A stretch of DNA of 7,040 nucleotides. It comes from an uncultured Alphaproteobacteria bacterium. GTDB lineage: Bacteria > Pseudomonadota > Alphaproteobacteria > Caulobacterales > Caulobacteraceae. The notes under the pieces were generated by a model. It had not been told where the DNA came from. It worked only from the letters and a program-made list of their open reading frames with translations, and did not search any database. The stretch spans positions 1-7,040 of the forward strand of contig CAIZKE010000137.1 of the NCBI GenBank assembly GCA_903933475.1, given 5' to 3'. Positions within the stretch are counted from its first letter, which is position 1; the number at the start of each line of letters is the position of its first letter. Shown in pieces: positions 4,463-7,040 of this stretch. A program made the position numbers and the translations under genes.

Positions 4463-5863
4463 TCAGGTGTGCAGGGCCCGGCCGAAGGCGTCCAGGGCCG
4501 CTTCGTGCATGCCCTCGCTGATCGTCGGGTGCGGGAAAACCGTGGCGAAGAGGTCGGCCTCGGTGGCTTCCAGGGTCATGGCCAGGGCGTAGCCCTGGAT
4601 CATCTCCGTGACGTCGGCACCGATCATGTGGGCACCGACCAGGGCCCCCGTGGCGGCGTCAAACACCGTCTTGATGAAGCCTTCGGTATGGCCTGCGGCG
4701 ATGGCCTTGCCGTTGGCGCGCAAGGGGAAGCGGCCGACCTTCACGGCCAGGCCCTGGCCCTTCGCCTGGGCCTCCGTCAGCCCCACGGAGGCAATCTGGG
4801 GCGAGGCGTAGGTGCAGCCGGGAATGGGGGCTGTCAGGCCGTTGGGTGCCTGGCCGGCGATGTGTTCAACGCAGTGGACGCCCTCGTGGCTGGCCTTGTG
4901 CGCCAGCCAGGGCGGACCGGCCAGGTCGCCGATGGCCCACAGCCCGGGAATGCCGGTGGCGCCGTGGGAATCCGTGACCACGTGGGTCCGCTCGACCTTC
5001 ACGCCCAGGGCCTCCAGCCCCAGGCCCTCGACATTGCCGACAATGCCCACGGCGACGATGGCGACCTCGGCCTTCAGGGTCTCGGGTGCGCCGCCCGCCT
5101 CGACGGTGAGTTCGATGCCCTTGCCGCTGCGGGCGAGGCGCCGGACCGAGGCGCCGGTGCGGAAGGTGATCCCCCGGGCCTCGAAGGCCTTCTGCGCCGC
5201 CGCTGACACCTCCTCGTCCTCCACGGGCAGGATGCGCGGCAGGGCTTCGATCACTGTCACTTCTGAGCCCAGGGCCCTGTAGAAGCTGGCAAATTCGATC
5301 CCGATGGCGCCAGAGCCGACGACCAGGAGGGAGGTCGGGACCCGGTCAGGCACCATGGCCTCGCGATAGGACCAGACCCGCTCGCCGTCGGGGGCCAGGC
5401 CCACGTCCGGCAGGATCCGCGCCCGGGCGCCCGTGGCCAGGATGACGTTGGCGGCCTTCAGGACCTGTTCGCCCCCGGCCTTCAGGGCCACCCGGACCAC
5501 CGGCGCCGGAGCGCCCGGCTCCAGGCGCGCCTCGCCCTCGATGACCGTGACCTTGTTCTTCTTCATCAGGAAGGCGACGCCGGCGTTCAGCTGGCCCGCC
5601 ACCTTGCGGGACCGCGCGACCACGGCCCCGAGGTCGAAGCTCACCTTCTCGGCGCGCAGGCCATAGTCCTCAAGATGCCCAAGGGTTTCAAAGGCTTCCG
5701 CCGACTTCAGCAGGGCCTTGGTGGGGATGCAGCCCCAGTTCAGGCAGACCCCGCCCAGCTTGTCGCGCTCGACAATGGCAGTTCTCAGGCCCAGCTGGGC
5801 CGCGCGGATGGCGGCCACATAGCCACCAGGGCCAGCGCCGACGACGACAAGGTCAAAGTCCAC
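4463..5863 (-). CDS. lpdA: Dihydrolipoamide dehydrogenase (E3 of pyruvate dehydrogenase)
   Basis: E3 is a cytoplasmic FAD enzyme that re-oxidises the dihydrolipoyl arm of E2 and reduces NAD+. The 466-residue length is normal, with no N-terminal lipoyl domain fused. Visible parts: FAD-binding GXGXXG (Gly9-Gly14), redox-active disulfide Cys40 and Cys45 in 'GGVCLNWGCIPTK', NAD-binding 'GSGAIG' (183-188), second FAD motif 'AIGD' (310-313), and the C-terminal catalytic His445-Pro446 with Glu450 in 'HPTISE'. The 'GIVGNVEGLGLE' segment (273-284) is, as I recall, typical of alphaproteobacterial E3. Start is GTG at 5861-5863. Its ribosome binding site GGGAGG (5869-5874, 5 bases away) overlaps the last base of the E2 stop, which suggests coupled translation with E2. 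Position directly after E2 marks it as the pyruvate dehydrogenase E3, perhaps shared with other 2-oxoacid dehydrogenases. Confidence 0.97.
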   Translation of the reverse strand: MDFDLVVVGAGPGGYVAAIRAAQLGLRTAIVERDKLGGVCLNWGCIPTKALLKSAEAFETLGHLEDYGLRAEKVSFDLGAVVARSRKVAGQLNAGVAFLMKKNKVTVIEGEARLEPGAPAPVVRVALKAGGEQVLKAANVILATGARARILPDVGLAPDGERVWSYREAMVPDRVPTSLLVVGSGAIGIEFASFYRALGSEVTVIEALPRILPVEDEEVSAAAQKAFEARGITFRTGASVRRLARSGKGIELTVEAGGAPETLKAEVAIVAVGIVGNVEGLGLEALGVKVERTHVVTDSHGATGIPGLWAIGDLAGPPWLAHKASHEGVHCVEHIAGQAPNGLTAPIPGCTYASPQIASVGLTEAQAKGQGLAVKVGRFPLRANGKAIAAGHTEGFIKTVFDAATGALVGAHMIGADVTEMIQGYALAMTLEATEADLFATVFPHPTISEGMHEAALDAFGRALHT

Positions 5864-5868
5864 GGCAG

Positions 5869-5874
5869 CCTCCC
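5869..5874 (-). promoter_or_regulatory. Ribosome binding site of lpdA, overlapping the E2 stop
   Basis: GGGAGG on the minus strand, 5 bases before the GTG start of lpdA. It supports GTG as the start and shares one base with the E2 stop codon (5874-5876). Confidence 0.7.
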
Positions 5875-7040
5875 TAGACGATCATGGTGACGGGCTCTTC
5901 AATCAGGGCCCGGAAGGCGGCCAGCCAGCGGGCGCCGATGGCGCCGTCGATGACCCTGTGGTCACAGGTCAGGGTCACAGTCATCAGTGTACGGATGATG
6001 ACCTGTCCGTCCCGGACCACGGCCCTCGCTTCACCTGCGCCCACCGACAGGATGGCGCCCTGGGGCGGATTGATGATCGAGCCGAACTGGCGGATGCCGA
6101 ACATGCCCAGGTTGGAGATCGAGAAGGTACCACCCTGGAATTCCTCGGGTTTGAGCTTCCGGTTGCGCGCCCGCTCGGCCAGGTCCTTCGCCTCCTGCGC
6201 GATCTCCGCCAGCCCCTTCTGCTCGGCCTTGCGGAGGATGGGGGTGATCAGTCCGCCGTCGACGGCCACGGCCATCGAGATATCCGCATGCCGGTGCAGG
6301 GCGATCCCCTCGGGCGTGAAAGAGGCGTTGGCCTCCGGGACCTGCTTCAGGGCCAGGGCGGCGGCCTTGATGACCAGGTCGTTGACGCTGACCTTGATCC
6401 CCCGGGGCTCCAGGAGGCTGTTGATCCGTGACCGGGCGGCCAGAAGCGCCTCGATCTCCACATCAATTGTCAGGGGGAAGTGCGGGATATCCCGCGCACT
6501 TTCGGTCAACCGGCGGGCCACAGTACGACGCATGCCGTCCAGGGGAACGAGGGTATAGCTGTCCTCGGGATAGCCCAGCTGGGCGAGGCTGGCGGCAGGA
6601 GCGGGGGTGGGAACCGGCGATGGGATAGCCACCTTCGCAGGGCCCGGAGCCGTGGCGGCGGCCTCCACGTCGGCGCGGATGATCCGGCCGTGCGGCCCGG
6701 ATCCGGTGAGGGTCGCCAGGTCCAGCCCCCGCTCGGCGGCCAGGCGCCGCGCCAGGGGAGACGCCAGGATCCTCTTGGAACCCTCTGGGATTACGGCTTT
6801 TTCCACGGTATTGGAAGGCGTGGTCATAACAGGTGCCGCAACGGGAACAGGCGCCGGCGCGGGCGCTGTGACGGCAGGAGAGTCCTCGCCTGACAGCCGG
6901 GCAATGGGGGTGTTGACCTTCACCCCCTCGGTTCCCTCGGCCACCAGCAGGGCTTCGATGACGCCCTCGTCCACCGCCTCGACCTCCATGGTCGCCTTGT
7001 CGGTCTCGATCTCGGCGATAAGGTCACCGGATCGAACGGA
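5874..7040 (-). CDS. pdhC: Pyruvate dehydrogenase E2, dihydrolipoamide acetyltransferase (5' end outside the window)
   Basis: E2 forms the core of the pyruvate dehydrogenase complex and transfers acetyl groups from its lipoyl arm to CoA. The visible 388 residues lack only the N-terminus, since the frame is open to the window edge. The lipoyl domain comes first, with its lipoylated lysine in 'ETDKATMEVEAVDEG' (Lys15 of the visible part, codon 6996-6998). An Ala/Pro-rich linker follows, then the E1/E3-binding domain (about 90-128, 'ASPLARRLAAERGLDL' through 'GPHGRI'), a second Ala/Pro linker, and the catalytic domain (about 160-388) with the CAT-like active site 'DHRVIDG' (His361, Asp365). Only one lipoyl domain is visible; more could lie upstream. 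The stop is 10 bases before lpdA, so the two are one operon, and the E1 genes probably lie beyond the window. The lysine is the expected target of the LipB/LipA lipoylation route; lipA is in this window. Confidence 0.96.
   Translation of the reverse strand, partial: SVRSGDLIAEIETDKATMEVEAVDEGVIEALLVAEGTEGVKVNTPIARLSGEDSPAVTAPAPAPVPVAAPVMTTPSNTVEKAVIPEGSKRILASPLARRLAAERGLDLATLTGSGPHGRIIRADVEAAATAPGPAKVAIPSPVPTPAPAASLAQLGYPEDSYTLVPLDGMRRTVARRLTESARDIPHFPLTIDVEIEALLAARSRINSLLEPRGIKVSVNDLVIKAAALALKQVPEANASFTPEGIALHRHADISMAVAVDGGLITPILRKAEQKGLAEIAQEAKDLAERARNRKLKPEEFQGGTFSISNLGMFGIRQFGSIINPPQGAILSVGAGEARAVVRDGQVIIRTLMTVTLTCDHRVIDGAIGARWLAAFRALIEEPVTMIV

Noticed and set aside
4379..5206. Long plus-strand open frame of 275 codons opposite lpdA
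   Set aside because: Antisense shadow of lpdA; low-complexity Gly/Ala/Asp-rich translation with no domain.
6590..6900. Ala/Pro-rich stretches in E2 as repeats
   Set aside because: They are the normal flexible linkers between the lipoyl, subunit-binding and catalytic domains.

Overview
This is a GC-rich stretch of chromosomal DNA with strong G/C preference at third codon positions. The protein sequences look alphaproteobacterial: a pyruvate dehydrogenase E2/E3 pair, LipA followed by a RatA/Coq10-like protein, and an E3 with the 'GIVGNVEGLGLE' segment. The overall style (GTG/TTG starts, 'CTCCCC..GGGGAG' intergenic palindromes) fits Caulobacterales such as Caulobacter, Phenylobacterium or Brevundimonas. 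The order-level placement is inference.

Right part (about 4009-7040, all minus strand): the end of a pyruvate dehydrogenase operon. It holds the lipoylated E2 acetyltransferase (cut by the window end), then dihydrolipoamide dehydrogenase E3 after 10 bases, then a small multi-spanning membrane protein with a DUF6010-like histidine/aspartate motif after 40 bases. A 9-bp perfect hairpin just after the last gene probably ends this unit.

Middle (about 3175-4008): a minus-strand Nudix hydrolase whose best ribosome binding site and ATG lie out of frame with the Nudix domain. Next to it is a 286-base convergent intergenic region with a highly structured, symmetric palindromic repeat (3228-3374).

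Left part (1-3174): a plus-strand stand-alone acyl-ACP/acyl-CoA synthetase of the Aas type, divergent from a minus-strand pair, lipA (lipoyl synthase) and a ratA/coq10-like START-domain gene. A further repeat copy begins at the last base of the ratA stop codon and runs to the window edge.

The genes share a lipoate theme. LipA inserts sulfur into octanoyl groups on E2 lipoyl domains, E2 carries the lipoyl arm, and E3 re-oxidises it. The acyl-activating enzyme may or may not feed this pathway. Most of the window is ordinary housekeeping DNA, and I see no convincing new multi-gene system. The most interesting non-coding signal is the palindromic repeat family, whose hairpin stems differ in sequence between copies yet still pair. 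The most interesting coding anomaly is the conflict at the Nudix start.
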